Assembly: GCA_024291935.2 (NCBI GenBank)
Contig: CM044305.1
Span: 92,620,397 to 92,684,396, forward strand
Direction of reading: 5' to 3'
From: Okapia johnstoni
Lineage: Eukaryota; Chordata; Mammalia; Artiodactyla; Giraffidae
DNA length: 64,000 nt
This document shows, in pieces, positions 1 to 12,955 of this stretch. Every line of letters begins with the position of its first letter. Position 1 is the stretch's first letter. Made by a program: the position numbers and the translations under genes. A model generated the notes under the pieces. It saw nothing but the letters and a program-made list of their open reading frames with translations. It did not search any database and was not told where the DNA came from.

Positions 1-500
1 ATACCCAGGATTGGGATTGCTGGACATATGGTAACTACATTTTTAGTTTAAGGAACCTCCACAGTGTTCTACATAGATGTTGCACCAATTTACATTCAAA
101 CAGTATAGGAGAGTTCCCTTTTATCCACTTCCTTTCTAGATTTGATATTTATAGACATTTTGATGATGGCCATTCTGACTGGTGTGAGGTTACACCTCAT
201 TGTAGCTTTGATTTTCATTTCTCTAAGAAATGGAGACACTGAGCATCTTTCCATGTGCCTGTTGGCCATCTGTGTGTCTTCTTTGGAGAAATGTCTATTT
301 AGGTCTTCAGTCCATTTTTTATTGGGTTGGATTTTTTTTTGGGGGGATTGCTATTGAGCTGAATGAACTGTTTATATATTTTGGAAATTAATCCCTATCA
401 GTTTCATCATTTGCAAATATTCTCTCTCATTCTGTAGGTTGTCTTTTCATTTTGTTTATGGTTTCCTTTGCTGTGCAAAAGCTTTTAAGTTTAATAACAA
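1..500 (-). repeat. L1 ORF2 3' part, antisense fragment
   Basis: The plus strand reads as the complement of the end of L1 ORF2 and its 3' flank: the segments about a blank-template image, 'gattgctggacatatgg', and the run ending in 'gctgtgcaaaagctttt' are characteristic of antisense mammalian L1. It is truncated by the window edge. The subfamily was not determined. Confidence 0.75.
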
Positions 501-1858
501 AGCTTATTTTAAGTACAGCAGAACTTCTGTAAAATTGTCATAGCAGTAAAAAGTATTAAAAAGAAATTGTTAGAGGATTAATGGAAAAAGCCATATCACT
601 CTTGACACAGTTATTTAAAAGAGATTGCTTCACTGCCTTTATCATTTTAAAAATATGTTTGTTAAACATCCTGTCAGAAGAGAGTCATCTTCAGTATTAC
701 AGATTCCTGTACTGTTGTGTTAAGATTCACCTGTACTTTGGAATCTTCATGAAACATACTTTCTTTTGGAATACATTTCATTGCTAAGAAAGTTTAAACA
801 TTGCTTTCACCTCAGTGTAGAAATACTGTTGTTTTGCTTCTTTTTCTTTCAGTGCCACCAAAATAAAACTCATTTTTCATTAAAAAAAATCCCACCACAG
901 CAGTACTCATGTTAGAGATTGATTAAATAACCAGAAGACTGGAATCTGGAAGGGCACATTGAGAATCCTGCCTACCACTCAAGCCGGAAGTGGACAGCTG
1001 CATCAGCCCAGTCCACTCCGGGACAGCCTGGAAGGACATGGTGAAGGGTAATCCTCCCAGGGAAGAACTTGGAGCACTGCACCTATCATTCATTCTGCCA
1101 GGAGAGTCAGCCACAAGTATGAGTGCATATCCATGCCTAGGTCACATCCATTTCACTGGCCGAGGGGTCGAGGGCTTTGAGGATGCATAGTTGAACATTT
1201 AGGACAGGGAGGTCCAGGGGAAAAGTATGTGGATACACCTGTCCAAATGGATACATGATATGAAGATACTTGTGTCTTGTGAGAATTCTCTGTAAATAAG
1301 TTTACCAGAGCAGAATTTTAATAATCTGATGGATAGGGTATTCATCATCTAGACCTCAGTCAGCCTGTTTCTCTAGCATTCAGGTCATAATCCAATGTAC
1401 TCAAGAACCAAGTGGCCAAATTGCAAGGATGGAGGTTTTGCTAAGCAACATGGGCTTCTACTCAGCAAGACTGACCTCACTATAATCACTGCTGAAGCCC
1501 CAGTCTGCAAAAAGCAGAGGCCAACACTGAGCCCTCAATATGACACCAGTCTCTAGAGTAATCTGCCTGCTACTACCAGGAGGCAGGTGATTACATTGGC
1601 TCACTTCCATTAAGGAAGGGGCAGTGCTTTGTCCATGCTCAAACACTCTAGAACAAGATTTTCCTTCCCACCTGAAGTGCTTTTGAGAAACCAACATTTA
1701 TAGACTTGAAAAATGCCTTATTCACCATCATGGTATTCCAATCAGCATCACTTCTAAATAAGGAGCCCATTTCACAGGAAATGAGTGCAGAAATGGAGCA
1801 GTGTTCATGGAATTCATTGGTGTTGTATTTCCCATTATCTTGAAGTAAAATGACTTTT
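501..1858. other. Intergenic stretch, nothing recognised
   Basis: No gene or repeat family is recognisable here. Open frames are all below 80 codons, are scattered over both strands, and show no splice or similarity support. Confidence 0.5.
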
Positions 1859-1859
1859 G

Positions 1860-2608
1860 GGAGACTCACTTATGTGAGTACAAAAGCATCAGTCCTTCAG
1901 CGCTCAGTCTTCTTTATGGTCCAACTCTTACATTCATACATGACTAGTGGAAAAACCATAGCTTTGACTATATGGACCTTTGTCAGCAAAATGATATCTC
2001 TGCTTTCTAATCGCTGTCTAGGTTGGTCATAGCTTTTCTTCTAAGGAGCAAAGTGTCTTTTAATTTCATGTCAACAGTCACCATTCACAGTGAATTTGGA
2101 GCCCAAAATGTGTCACTGTTTCCACTTTTTCCCCATCTATTTGCCATGAAGTGATAGGACCAGATGCCATGATCTTAGTTTTCTGAATGTTGAGTTTTAA
2201 GCCAGTTTTTTCACTCTCCTTTTCACCCTCATCAAGAGGCTCTTTAGTTCCTCTTCACTTTCTGCCATTAGAATGGTATCATTTGCATATGTGAGATTGT
2301 TAATATTTCTCCCAGAAGTCTTGATTTCAGCTTATGATTCACCCAGCCCAGCATTTCAGATGATGTACTCTGTATGTAAGTTAAATAAGCGGGGCAACAA
2401 TATACAGCCTTGACGTACTCCTTTCCCAATTTGGAACCAGTCCATTGTTCCATGTCTGGTTCTAACTGTTGCTTCTAGACCTGCATACAGGTTTCTCAGA
2501 GGACAGGTAAAGTGGTTTGGTATTTCCATCTCTTTAAGGATTTTCCAGTTTGTTGCTATTCACACAGTCAAAGGCTTCAGCATAGTCAATGAAACAGAAA
2601 TAGATGTT
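1860..2608 (-). repeat. BovB (RTE) LINE fragment, antisense
   Basis: The segment is the diverged complement of the reverse-transcriptase and C-terminal part of the BovB LINE seen intact at 27.6-30.8 kb. Shared landmarks include the complements of the segments around the YADD catalytic box and the 'GPITSW' region. It is truncated at both ends and joins a Bov-tA SINE directly on its right. Confidence 0.85.
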
Positions 2609-2611
2609 TTT

Positions 2612-2822
2612 CTGGAATTCCCTTGGTTTCCCTGGCTCAGACAGTAAAGAATTGGCTTGCAATGCAGGAGACACAGGTTTGAGCCCTGGGTTGGGAAGAT
2701 CCTCTGGAGAAGGGAATGGCTACCCACTCCAGTATTCTTGCCTGAAGAACTCTATGGTCAGAGAAGCCTGGCTGGCTACAGTCCAAGGGGCCCCAATGGG
2801 TTGGATGCGAGTGAACAACTAA
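2612..2822 (+). repeat. Bov-tA SINE
   Basis: A tRNA-derived ruminant SINE in sense orientation. Landmarks are 'aatgcaggagacacaggtt', 'gggttgggaagatcctctgg', and 'ccactccagtattcttgcc', ending near 'gagtgaacaactaaca'. Confidence 0.9.
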
Positions 2823-3354
2823 CAGTGGATAATTGTAAATCTAATTGAAGCAGAATGTCTAGTGGCCAAAGCATTCAAGAATGAATGTTGAGTCACCTCC
2901 CCAGGAAAAGAACAATGAAGAGCTGAATGCTGGTTGAGGACAAGGGTATTAAAAGAAGATAGTTATAAATACCAGCAATATGACTTGCTGCACAAACCAG
3001 GACTGTAATAGTATTTAGCCTGATGAGTTAATAACATATCCCTCCTCAAGGGGAAAACAAATAAATAAGAAAGCAAACTATGTTTTCAAAGAAAATTCTT
3101 AGGACGAAAGCCAGACTTTACTGACATAGAATCATAGCATTAAAGCTCCACTGGTTTTTCTTAATCTCTGGAAGACAATTCCCTTGAATGTCATATTCTA
3201 GGGAACTTTAGCAATATCCAGCACCACCCTACAGCACAGCAAACATGTCAATGTTTCTCACTGATAGTTTTAATAGGATTATGTTTTTATGTAATTAACT
3301 TTGTTGTGAAGATGGTGGGAATTTATTTTTCTAGTACATTCTCAAGGTCCTGAA
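2823..3354. other. Intergenic stretch, nothing recognised
   Basis: AT-rich sequence without a recognisable gene or repeat. Confidence 0.45.
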
Positions 3355-4330
3355 TCTTCTTCTAAATATGAAAATAAACAGGTATTTCATTAACCAAAGA
3401 TGCCAAAACACCTATGTGGTACAACACATTGTGAGGGATACAAAAAGGAGCTTACAGTGCATGTGGGATTATAAAATGAAACCTCATGGAAAGTTACAGA
3501 ATACAAAATCAACACACATAAATAAGTTGCATTTCTATACATTAACAGAACAATCTCAAATGGAACTTAAGAAAACAATTCCATCTACAAGAGCAGCAAA
3601 AATAATACTTAAAAATAAACCTAACAAAGAAGGTGAAAGATTTGTACACTGAAAACTACCAAAACATCACTGAAAGCAATTAGAGAAGACACAAATAAAT
3701 GGAAAGGCATCCCATGTTCATGGATTGGAAGATTTAATATTGTTAAGATGCCCATACTAATCAAAGCAATCTACAATGTAATTCCTGTCAAAATTCTAAA
3801 GTCATCTTTTACAGAAATAGAAAATTAGATTTTAATATTCCTATGGAATCTCAAGGGACACCAAACAGACAAAAAAATTTTAAAAGAATAAAATTGGAAG
3901 ACTTACATTCCTGATTTCAAAACATATTTCAAAGCTATAGTAATTAAAACAGTATGTTACTGGTACAAAGACATACAAATAGATCAATGGAACAAAATAG
4001 AGATTCTGGAAATAAACCCTCATGTATGTGGTCAAATGCTCTTCTACATGGGTGTCAAGACTATTCAATGGAGAAATGAGTGCTTTAAAAAGAAATGGTG
4101 TTGGGAAAACTTGATATCCACATAAAAAAGAATGAAGCTGGACCCTTACCTTATACCATAAACAAAAATTAAATCAGAGCAGATTAAAGACCTAAATGTA
4201 AGACCTAAAACTATAAAACTCTTGGAAGAAAGCAGGGGAGAAGCTTCATGACATTGGACATGGTAATAATTTCTTGGATATCACAATAAAAGCACAGACA
4301 ACAAAAGAAAAAATAGACAAATGCTGTAAT
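3355..4330 (+). repeat. L1 LINE ORF2 fragment, sense
   Basis: The segment follows the L1 ORF2 region downstream of the RT domain in sense orientation: 'tttctatacattaacag', 'gaaaactaccaaaacatc', 'ggaaaggcatcccatgttc', then the 'ctggtacaaagacat' and 'gatcaatggaacaaaatag' segments. All frames are broken by stops, so it is a dead fragment. Confidence 0.85.
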
Positions 4331-5804
4331 GCTGAGAAGGCTAGTGCAAGAGAGGGAGTTAAGTTTAAACACATGGAATGATTTAAGTTTTAAATGTCTC
4401 TTAGACATGCAAGTGGAGATAACATGCATGCATTTTAATCTGAGTCTGGAGTTCAGGAGTAAGTTGTCATTTCAAGGTATAAATTTAGGAATTGTTGAAA
4501 TACACATTATATTCAAAGCTCTAAGGCTTTGTGAGATCATCTAGGGAGATAGTATATTCAAGGGAAGAAGGCCCAGGATCCAGATTTTGGGCCCTACAAT
4601 ATTTAGTGGTGGAAATGAAAAGAAGCAACTAAAAAGGAGAATGAAACAGGGAAGGAAATCAGGGAAATGTGGTTTCTGGAAACCCAAGGTTTCCATGGAG
4701 GAGTGACTGACTGTGTCACATACTGCTGAGAAGTTAAAGGCAATGCATAGCAGACAAGGGACTAGATATGACAGTTTCAGTGGAATAGAGGATGCAGAAG
4801 TCAGTCTCCCCTGGATTAGAGTATGAACAGGAGATGGTGATATTCAGACCTATCCTCTTGTTGAGCTCATCATATCTTACTGCCTCAGGAACCTGCTTCA
4901 TCCTTCCAATTCTTGCAGCAACTCCAATTTGTTGCAGCTTATTAGATTCTTTCTCTTCCACTTGCAAACATGTTTATATCTCTCCATTCCTCAAAGATAT
5001 AATTACCATCTTCCTTCCTAATTTATCAACAGAAAGGCCATAGTCTACCTTCTCTTAGATGAGGAAGGACTGTTGGATTCTCCAGGACTTTTCACTTTGC
5101 TTTCAAGCTGAGCAGTAAACTCATCAGCTTCATCATTCATCATTCACTAAAAAAAAAAATCAACCTATTCCATTAATGACAAAAATACAACCATCACAAC
5201 TTTGGAAAGTCTTCAAATGTATGTATAACCATGCATTTGCACCATTAATATGGTTTTAATCACAGGGAAAAAATTTGCCATTCCTCCCCCAAGAAACACT
5301 CTGTTCTCAGAAATGCAACTTAATTTTAATCCAGTCTAAATGAAATAAGGCAGTTAAAATATGTGGTGTTGTCCAAAGCCAAAAAACTATGGGGGGGATG
5401 AGTGGCTCTCATGAACCAAAAGGGGACAAATGCATAATTACCCACTGAAGAGGTACAATTCATCCTTTATCAACCCTTCTTAGGGAAAATCATTCTCTTG
5501 TGTGTGTCCTTTTATACTTTAAATTCATCATTAACAAATATTGATTACCACTTTACTCAATGCCACACACAGATGGTGAAGGGTAGGGTAGTTTGAAAAT
5601 ATAAGCCTCCTCACCCCCAAACACAGGGAGATTCAAATATGTCCACCTAGGTGCTGGATTGAGGGGGATAAAGGTCAGAAGCATAGAAGATTATCTTTAA
5701 GCTGTTATCATCCAAGGATAACAAAGACTATGCCTCCCGTAATTTGAATAGAATCATGATAAAGAATTTTTCCGTAACATTTGCATTTCTCATAATAGAA
5801 GAAT
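4331..5804. other. Intergenic stretch, nothing recognised
   Basis: Apparently unique sequence. The longest open frames are about 80 codons and occur on both strands with no similarity I can identify. Confidence 0.45.
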
Positions 5805-5814
5805 ACAAAGGGGG

Positions 5815-5975
5815 CGTAGACATCTCATTGAGCATTTACTGCCTGCCAGGTACTATTCTAAATGGTTAATATATATGAACTCACTTAATCCTCTGTAGAA
5901 TCCTATGAGTTAGGTATGATTACCATTCTCATTGTTATACATGAAGAAACCAAGGCACAGAAAGATTAAGGAAAA
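5815..5975 (-). repeat. MIR SINE, antisense
   Basis: The order 'tgagcatttactgcctgcc', 'gaatcctatgagttaggta', 'gaagaaaccaaggcacag' is the complement of the MIR core and 3' part. Ancient mammalian tRNA-derived SINE. Confidence 0.8.
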
Positions 5976-6059
5976 CTAATTAATTGAGGGTTGGGGTAAG
6001 GTGGAATACAGTTTAGAAGATTACTGCATGTTCTGTGCCTTAATACCAATGGTCTCTTC

Positions 6060-7265
6060 CATGAGTACAGATGTAATGTGCCTCTTCCATCCCTGCTAGG
6101 ACTGAGATACAGCACCAAAAAAGAACCACCCTTCAGGGCTGGGAAAACACTCAAGGCAAAGTACCACTCCCAGGACAGTTAGAGCATCCAAAGAAATATC
6201 CCCACAAAGGCTAAGATATAGCTCCCAAGGAAAGCCTTCCTACTGTATAGCTGAGATAGGGTCCCTAGGAAACTTCCTCCCCTAGGTACTTGACATAAAA
6301 CATGCAAGAGAAAAGTGCCATACCTGGCTGAAAATAGAGTACCCCAATGAAAGTCCTTCTCCAGTGTTAGAGGAAAACTTAACAGGAAGATATCTCCCAC
6401 AAACAAAATAGTTGGATGTCCAGAAACTGTTGAGGGGACCATGCTATGAACAATGTATCGCAGAGAATTTTTGTTTGTGGTGCTGCAAACTCCCTCTGGG
6501 TATTAGAGGGGGTAGCACCCAAGGAGAAATCTCTTTGGCTAGGGGCTGAAATCAAACATGCAAGGAACAGCCCCCTCCTTTAACACCATTGGGTAGAAGG
6601 TCTAAGAAGAGTTCCTCCCTTGCTCCTCCATGGGTTGAGACAGTAGCACTCAAGTAAAAGCACTTCCCCCCCATGGCAAAGAAAGAGCATCCGAGAAGGG
6701 AAACACCCTGGCCCCAGGGGGCTTATGTTAAAGCCACAAAGTAGTGTCCTCCCACCGGATGAGAAACAGAATTAAAAAAAATCCAAAACCCAGGCTGAGA
6801 TGGAGAATCAAGGAAGAGACTCCCACTATGGCTGATAAGCAAGCAATGAAAATCCCTTTCCCCAACATAGCTGAGATAGAGAGCACCCACCCACAGGAAA
6901 GTCTTCCCTAGCACTGAGGATAATACTCAGGAAGGGACGTTCCTACTAAATGGACCTAAAAGTACGAGCACTAAGAAAACCCCCCCTTATCCCCCCAGAG
7001 CTGAGGAGAGTACCCCAGGGAAAGTTCTCCTACAGTGCTTGACGGTCACCAGTGGTCTCCAGCCCATAGCTTATCTGTAGTACCCAAGGAAAGAATTCCA
7101 CTCCCAGGGGAGAGATAGATCCCCCAAGGAAGAGTACCACCCCCTAGACTGAGATCACTCAAGAAAACAGTTCCCTTGTAGGCAAAGTACCAAGGGGAAA
7201 AGTTTCTGCTTGCTAAGGGTTGAAATCTGACCTTATTGAGAGACTAGAAGCACTCAGAGTAATGG
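6060..7265. repeat. Diverged tandem repeat, unit about 40 bp
   Basis: A motif close to 'gctgagatag' followed by 'cccaaggaaag' and 'cttcctcccctag' recurs through the whole stretch. Recognisable starts lie near 6101, 6211, 6251, 6288, 6328, 6367, 6795, 6832, 6871, 6914, 7001, 7111 and 7149. Where neighbouring units are both clear, spacing is mostly 37-43 bp, with some irregular steps. Copies are strongly diverged, so this is an old minisatellite-like array. I could not assign it to a named family. Short open frames on the minus strand here are by-products of the repeat. Confidence 0.6.
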
Positions 7266-7900
7266 TGTGGTATAGTTTTTGTGGCAACCACACAGTGGAA
7301 ATTTCTAGAAATTGCCTATGAGGGTATCTATGACATGTTGTACAGAGATGTTCAAACAGGAAGCAGTTTGACGTATACTCTTGGGCTGCGAGGGTTTCAG
7401 GGAAGCTGCAGGCCCATAGAGTGCTGCTGGCCTCTTTGTTTTCACCGCCTGGCCTGGAGACGTCATGTGAGGGGGCAGAGCCTGCCCAATGGAGAAGCTG
7501 GCTGCCACCCAGCAGAAGCCAGCTGTGTCGTCAAGCCAGGATCCAGAAGCAAAAATTCCCTTTACAATGTCTCTGGCACCCTTTACAACACTTCTGTAAA
7601 CAACTGCTATAAGGAAAAAAAAAGCGGAAATGGGACCATTTTCAAGATTAGGCCAAACATGGTTGTTGGAGCTGAGAGGCAAGAAAATGGATAACCCAGT
7701 ATACTGTATTACAAATAAAGAAAGGAAGTTCAATACAATCATTCAAATCAGTGCAGGAAAAACACAAGGTCAAAAAAAATACAATATTCGTAAGGACAAA
7801 TTAAAAGCTTTTGTTAAGAGTGAATCAACAGAAATATAGTTGTATATTATCCTAGTTGTGGTAGTTGTGAAAAATCAGTATTCCTTGTAAGATCAAGGAC
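7266..7900. other. Intergenic stretch, mildly GC-rich, no gene supported
   Basis: Overlapping open frames of 137 and 145 codons occur on opposite strands at 7281-7742. Neither has a recognisable domain, and neither shows splice signals or similarity to a known family. Confidence 0.45.
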
Positions 7901-8008
7901 AGGGGGGGAGGGGAGGGATGGGTGGGGATTGCGGGGGTGGGGGGGAGGGGGGGGGGGGGTGAAGGGGAGGGGAATGGGGGGGGCGGAGGGGGGTGGGGAG
8001 GGGGATTG
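7901..8008 (+). repeat. G-rich low-complexity tract
   Basis: About 105 bp made almost only of G runs (3 to 12 long) separated by A or T. On the plus strand it could form G-quadruplexes. Such a tract is also a common artefact at an assembly join, and the flanking sequence changes quality at this point (see findings). Confidence 0.9.
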
Positions 8009-8419
8009 TGTCTAGCCTCCAGCACTTCTATCTAACCACTGTACTCCAAGAATCCATAGCTTATACCTTAAGTTATAAAAGATTAGTAAGGCTTATTTGG
8101 TTAAAACTCAAAGTAGCCTATAGACAAAAAGAATTTGACAAGAGAATTAGTATCAATCAACACATTAAAAATTGTGTATTAATTAATTCTTAAAGCATAG
8201 TGGCAGCAGAACTCATGGCCTGCAGCTTCCCTTGAAACCCTTGCAGCCAAGGGACACGATTCAAGAATAATTCTTACAAAGAATTAATTCTTAATATAAA
8301 GAATTCTATAATTCTATATAAAAATAACCGAAATTCAGGAAATGTAAGCTTTTAAAGCCCACTCTTAAAAATCAACAAAATTATATAAGGAAATTTAAAG
8401 ATATATATAGGAATATTTA

Positions 8420-8712
8420 GTCGGGGGATTCTGGTAGCTCAGCTGGTAAAGAATCCACCTGTAATGCAGGAAACCCTGATTTGATTCCTGGTTGGGAAGA
8501 TCCATGGAGAAGGGATAGGTTACCCACTCCAGTATTTCGGGCTTCCCTGGTGGCTCAGTGGTAAAGAATCTGCCTGCAGTGCAGGAGACCAGGTTCAATC
8601 CCTGGGTTGGGAAATCCCCTAGAGAAGGGAATGGCTACTCACTCCAGTATTCTTGCCTGGAGAATTCATGGACTTGTATAGTCCATGGTGGTTGCAATGA
8701 TAGTCTGACAAA
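8420..8712 (+). repeat. Two head-to-tail Bov-tA SINE units
   Basis: A first partial unit ('agctcagctggtaaagaatcc' style opening, ending near 8536) is followed at about 8540 by a second, longer unit beginning 'gcttccctggtggctcag'. The second lacks several single bases present in every other Bov-tA copy in this window, for example one base after 'ggctcag' and one G in 'gggaagatcc'. Confidence 0.85.
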
Positions 8713-8899
8713 ACCGAGCACTATTTCAATTTCGTGATATATATGGAGAGAGAATATGTGTATCTGTGTATAGAATCAATATAACTAAACATGTTAATAC
8801 TGGTATGCAGACAATTATAAAATTTTATTGAAAGGTATCAGAGCAGACTTAAAGTGAGGTTATACCGTTGACGGAAGACTCCTGGCCACTTCCTCTGTC

Positions 8900-9560
8900 C
8901 CTCATTTAATGTTTAAATTAACACAATAACAATCAAAGTTCCAATAGTTTCATGGAAAACTTGACAAGCTGATTTTACAATTCTATGGAAAAATACATAC
9001 CCAGACAAACACATAGAAAAAACAAATTAGGGGGATCTGCTTACTATCTCAGCCTTACTATTAACCTTTAGTAATAAAAAACAGTGTGAGATAGAAGCAG
9101 AGGTTTAACGAAATTGAACAATGATATAGAATAGCAGGCTAGAAATTGTTTCAACATTATGGGAATGTGTACATTTCAGAGGTATTATTACAGATTGCTG
9201 GGAAAAGAATGACTTTCTTTCTTTTTGCAGATATGGGCTGAGGACAACTTGGCAATGCATTGTGAAGTTAATGCATTGGATCTCTTCCTCACAACAATCG
9301 TCAAAAAATTTTCAGATTGATCTAAGTATTTAAATATGAAAGAAAAAAAATAATGACTATGCCTTAGAGGAAAATAGAGAGAATATCTCTAAGACTTCCA
9401 AAAATAGGAAAAATTCTTAAAGAGGAACACAAAAAAGCCCACTAACCATACACAAAAGGTTGTTTCAATAGTACTGGTATTTACTCTTCTTAAGTTTGAC
9501 TATGAGTTTACACAAGTCATTATGTTTGGCTTACTATCTGTCCTATACATTTTTTTATGG
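8900..9560 (+). repeat. L1 LINE ORF2 fragment, sense
   Basis: Diverged L1 ORF2 sequence: 'gacaagctgattttac', 'ctatggaaaaatacata', then a segment like the C-terminal part of ORF2. Broken in all frames. Confidence 0.65.
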
Positions 9561-9879
9561 ACCAAATACTAGATTATAAATGCAAAAAGAACAGCACATA
9601 TACTAATGAGAGAAGAAGTGAGTACCCTTAAACAAACAAGGAAGATATAAACAAACTTTTGGCAGAATCAAGTACTTACTAGTGACACCTGTGGCTTAAA
9701 GAAAATATTATAAATAGCCAGGTTGTCATTAAAGGAAAATCATAAAGAACACAAAATCATCCTAGCAAGCTGGTTATCTTTAATGGGATATTTACTTACC
9801 CAGAATGCTAAAATGGGTACAGCATTTGAAAGTATATTCTTATAATTCTCCGATTATAATAGGTATTAAAGATGAAAAA
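9561..9879. other. AT-rich stretch, nothing recognised
   Basis: No gene or clear repeat is visible between two L1 fragments. Confidence 0.35.
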
Positions 9880-11765
9880 ACATGCAGTAGCTCAATAAAA
9901 TGCAAAAATTGCACTTAACAAAAAGTTCAAGATCCTTCCTGAATTAAAATATATTGATAAAAGGATATGAAACAAGTTTAACGTACAAAAAGTTAGTTGC
10001 TTTTCTAAATACCAACAATAACTATTAGGACTTTGAATTTAAAAAGAAGGACATTTATAATTAGCACCAAAATAATGAAATACATATAAAACAAACCAAA
10101 TGTGTACAGGATCTCTATATGGGAAATTATAAGATCTATATAAATGCAGAAGATATTCCATTGTTCACATAATGGAAGATTCAATATCATTAAGATATCA
10201 ATTCTTTCAATGTGATCTATCGATTCAAAGGCAATCCCAATCAAGAATCCCAGAAAAATATTTTGTTGATATCAAACAACTGACTTCCTAAAGATTAAAG
10301 GGAAAGATGTTGAAAGCTCCATGAATAGCCAATTGTAATACAGAAAAATAACAAAGATGGAGGACACACACTACTGCTTTCATAGGCTTAGTGTAAAAGC
10401 TACCGTAATCAGCAGTGTGGTAACAGAGCAGACGTGTAGATTAAACTGAACCTCAGCCCAGAAATCGACGCACCACATATATAGTTGACCATTTTGGACA
10501 ATGGAGCTCAAGGCAATTCAATGGAAAAAGAATAGTCTTTTCAACAAATGGTGTTGTAACAATTGGGTGTCCATATGAAAAAAGATTGAACCTAGCATAC
10601 AGATCTTATATCTTTCGCAAAAATTCGCTAGGGAGGAATCATAGATCTAAATGTAACATGAAAAACAATAAAAACTTTACAAGAAAGCAAAAGAGAAAAA
10701 TCTAGATGGCTTGGAGTTTGGGAATGAGCTTTTAAACATAATACAAAAGCATGAGATAAGAAAGAGAAATGATAAGTTGGACTTTATAAACTAAAATCTT
10801 TCTGTGATAGACACTATTATGAGGCCTGACAAGACAAACCTAAACTGGGAAAAAATATTTGCCAAACACAACTTAGAAAGGGACTTGTATTCAAGAGATG
10901 CAAACAATTTTAAAATTGAAAGAGTAAGAATAAGAAATCAATTTGATTTTTGAAATAAGCAAAAAGATCTTAAAACAGATACTTCACCAAAAAGAGGAAA
11001 ACAGATGGCAAATAAACATGGAAAAGATGCTCAACATCCTTTGTCATTAGTGGGAAAACTGTAAATTAAAATGAACATCATGTACATCTTTTACAATAGT
11101 TAAAATGCAAAACCATGACAACTACAATTCCTGGCAGAGGATGCAGAGTAACTGAAAGTCATTTCACTGTTTTTTTAAATTGGGGAGTGCAAAATGGTAA
11201 AGGCCACTTTGGAAGACAGCTTGGCTATGTCACTTACTAAAAAGCTCGAACAATAATGTTACCATATGGATCCAGAAATCATACACCTTGGTATTTACCT
11301 CAATTAATTGAAAAGCAGGGTCCACACAGAAGACATGCGAGTGCTTTTTCATAAATCATCAGAAAATGGAGATATCTGGCAATAGGGATGGGATAAAATG
11401 TGGAACATCCATATAATGAACTATTTATTCAAGATTTAAAAAATGAATTATCAAGCCACAAGAGAGACATGAAGGAAAACTTGAATTACATATCACTAAC
11501 GTTAAAGAAGCCAGTCTGAATAAGGCTAATTACTATACATTCCAATTATATGGCACTCTGGAAAAGGCACAAAACAAATGGAGGACAGTAAAAAATCGTA
11601 GTGAACAGGAGCTCAGGGGAAGGAGAGGGTTGAAACATGTGGAGCACAAGGGATTTTTAGGGTTGTGAATTTATTTATATAATAATGTTATTGTAGATAC
11701 ATACAATTAATGAGTTTGTCAAAACTGGACTCAACTTAGAATCACAAAAAGTGAACATTGTGTAT
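9880..11765 (+). repeat. L1 LINE ORF2 to 3' end, sense
   Basis: It begins around the 'gttgcttttctaaatacc' segment and proceeds through 'gatattccattgttcac', 'caaggcaattcaatgg', 'acaaatggtgttg' and 'gcaaacacaacttag'-like blocks to the 3' end 'ggagctcaggggaagg'. The order matches an old L1M-type element. Degraded in all frames. Confidence 0.75.
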
Positions 11766-12840
11766 ATTTTTAAAATCATTTAGGTCAGGCGGAGTCCAAG
11801 GATAGGATCAGAGGTGACAAAATATATTAATAACTGATATACCAGTTCTTGAAAACAAATGTACTAAAGAGAGGCCGCGGGAAAATGTGCTGACCTAAGT
11901 AAATTTGGAAATGCGGTCTCGAACTATGTAAACTGGCAAAAAATCCCTACGCAATCACTGTGCTCTAGCTGAAAAAGTTGTTTCTCATGGGAAAACATGT
12001 TAAACAATTATGAAAACATGCAATGTATATTGGATTAAATAATTCAAGTAAGGTGTAGCAGTTGGTGGGGAACAGATTCTCAGGGTTGAATGGTTTACAG
12101 TTAAGCAAGAGGAGGAAGTTAACATGATGTATGTGGTGATGGATTCAAACATTCCAATGAACTTGTGTTTCACTTATAGAATATACCAGATGTTACCTAT
12201 AGAAACTATTTATACATATGTGTATAAGGTCAGGTTAGTAACACATATTTTCTTGCTCTTTCAGGTAGAAGGGCCTTGAAGTGCCCATTCCCAGCAGTAA
12301 CTGAGCACAATCCAGGGCCCAGATCTTGGTTTTTAAAAACTATTCTCCAACAAACAAGAACCAGGTCTCTTGGAGTAAAAGGCTGGGACTCTAGGGGACT
12401 GGGGAGGAAATGTACAGATGAACTGGGGAACATCTGGTAGGTTGCAGAGGTAAGAATCACTGGGCAAAAAAATCACAATAATGGGAGTGATGTCAAAGGG
12501 ACCAGGAATCAAATGAGAAGAGCAACCAATGTCCAATAACTGGAACAATTTCAACAACAAATTAAAGTAGTATTGATGATAACCCAGAGTACAAATATAA
12601 TATCATGAGCCCAAAACTCATATAATATAGAATAAAATTGAATAGTGGGCTGAGAAGCGATAATCCAAATAATTGATGTAGATACTCTATCCTCAAGGAG
12701 GTGCAGTATAACTCCCACTTTCTATGTCTGGGCTATGTATAGCAACTTTCTTCAAAGAAGATAGTAGGACAGGGTAACTTTTCAATGGAGAAACTGAAAA
12801 TACTGCTTTAGGTGATCTAAGGTTATAACATCAACATGGA
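11766..12840. other. Intergenic stretch, nothing recognised
   Basis: AT-rich, apparently unique sequence. Minus-strand open frames of about 75 codons at 12.2-12.6 kb overlap one another and have no support. Confidence 0.4.
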
Positions 12841-12844
12841 ACTC

Positions 12845-12955
12845 TTGGCCAGACCAGGGGTCTAGGGACTCTGTACTTTCATGCCATGGCCCAGGTTCAT
12901 TCCCTGGTTTGGTGAATAGATCCCACTGGCTGCAGGCACAGGCCAAAAAAAATAA
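12845..12955 (+). repeat. CHR-type SINE, degraded
   Basis: A weak copy of the cetartiodactyl CHR family: 'ggactctgtactttcatgcc', 'caggttcattccctggttt', ending in 'ggccaaaaaaaataaa'. Confidence 0.6.

Noticed and set aside
6179..6914. Minus-strand frames of 63-87 codons with hydrophobic content
   Set aside because: They arise from the 40-bp tandem repeat and have no independent support.
6060..7265. CRISPR-like spacing of repeats
   Set aside because: Units are contiguous and diverged rather than identical repeats with unique spacers, and the genome is mammalian.
7281..7742. Overlapping frames of 137 and 145 codons on opposite strands
   Set aside because: No recognisable family. Mutual overlap on both strands suggests chance in a locally GC-rich segment.
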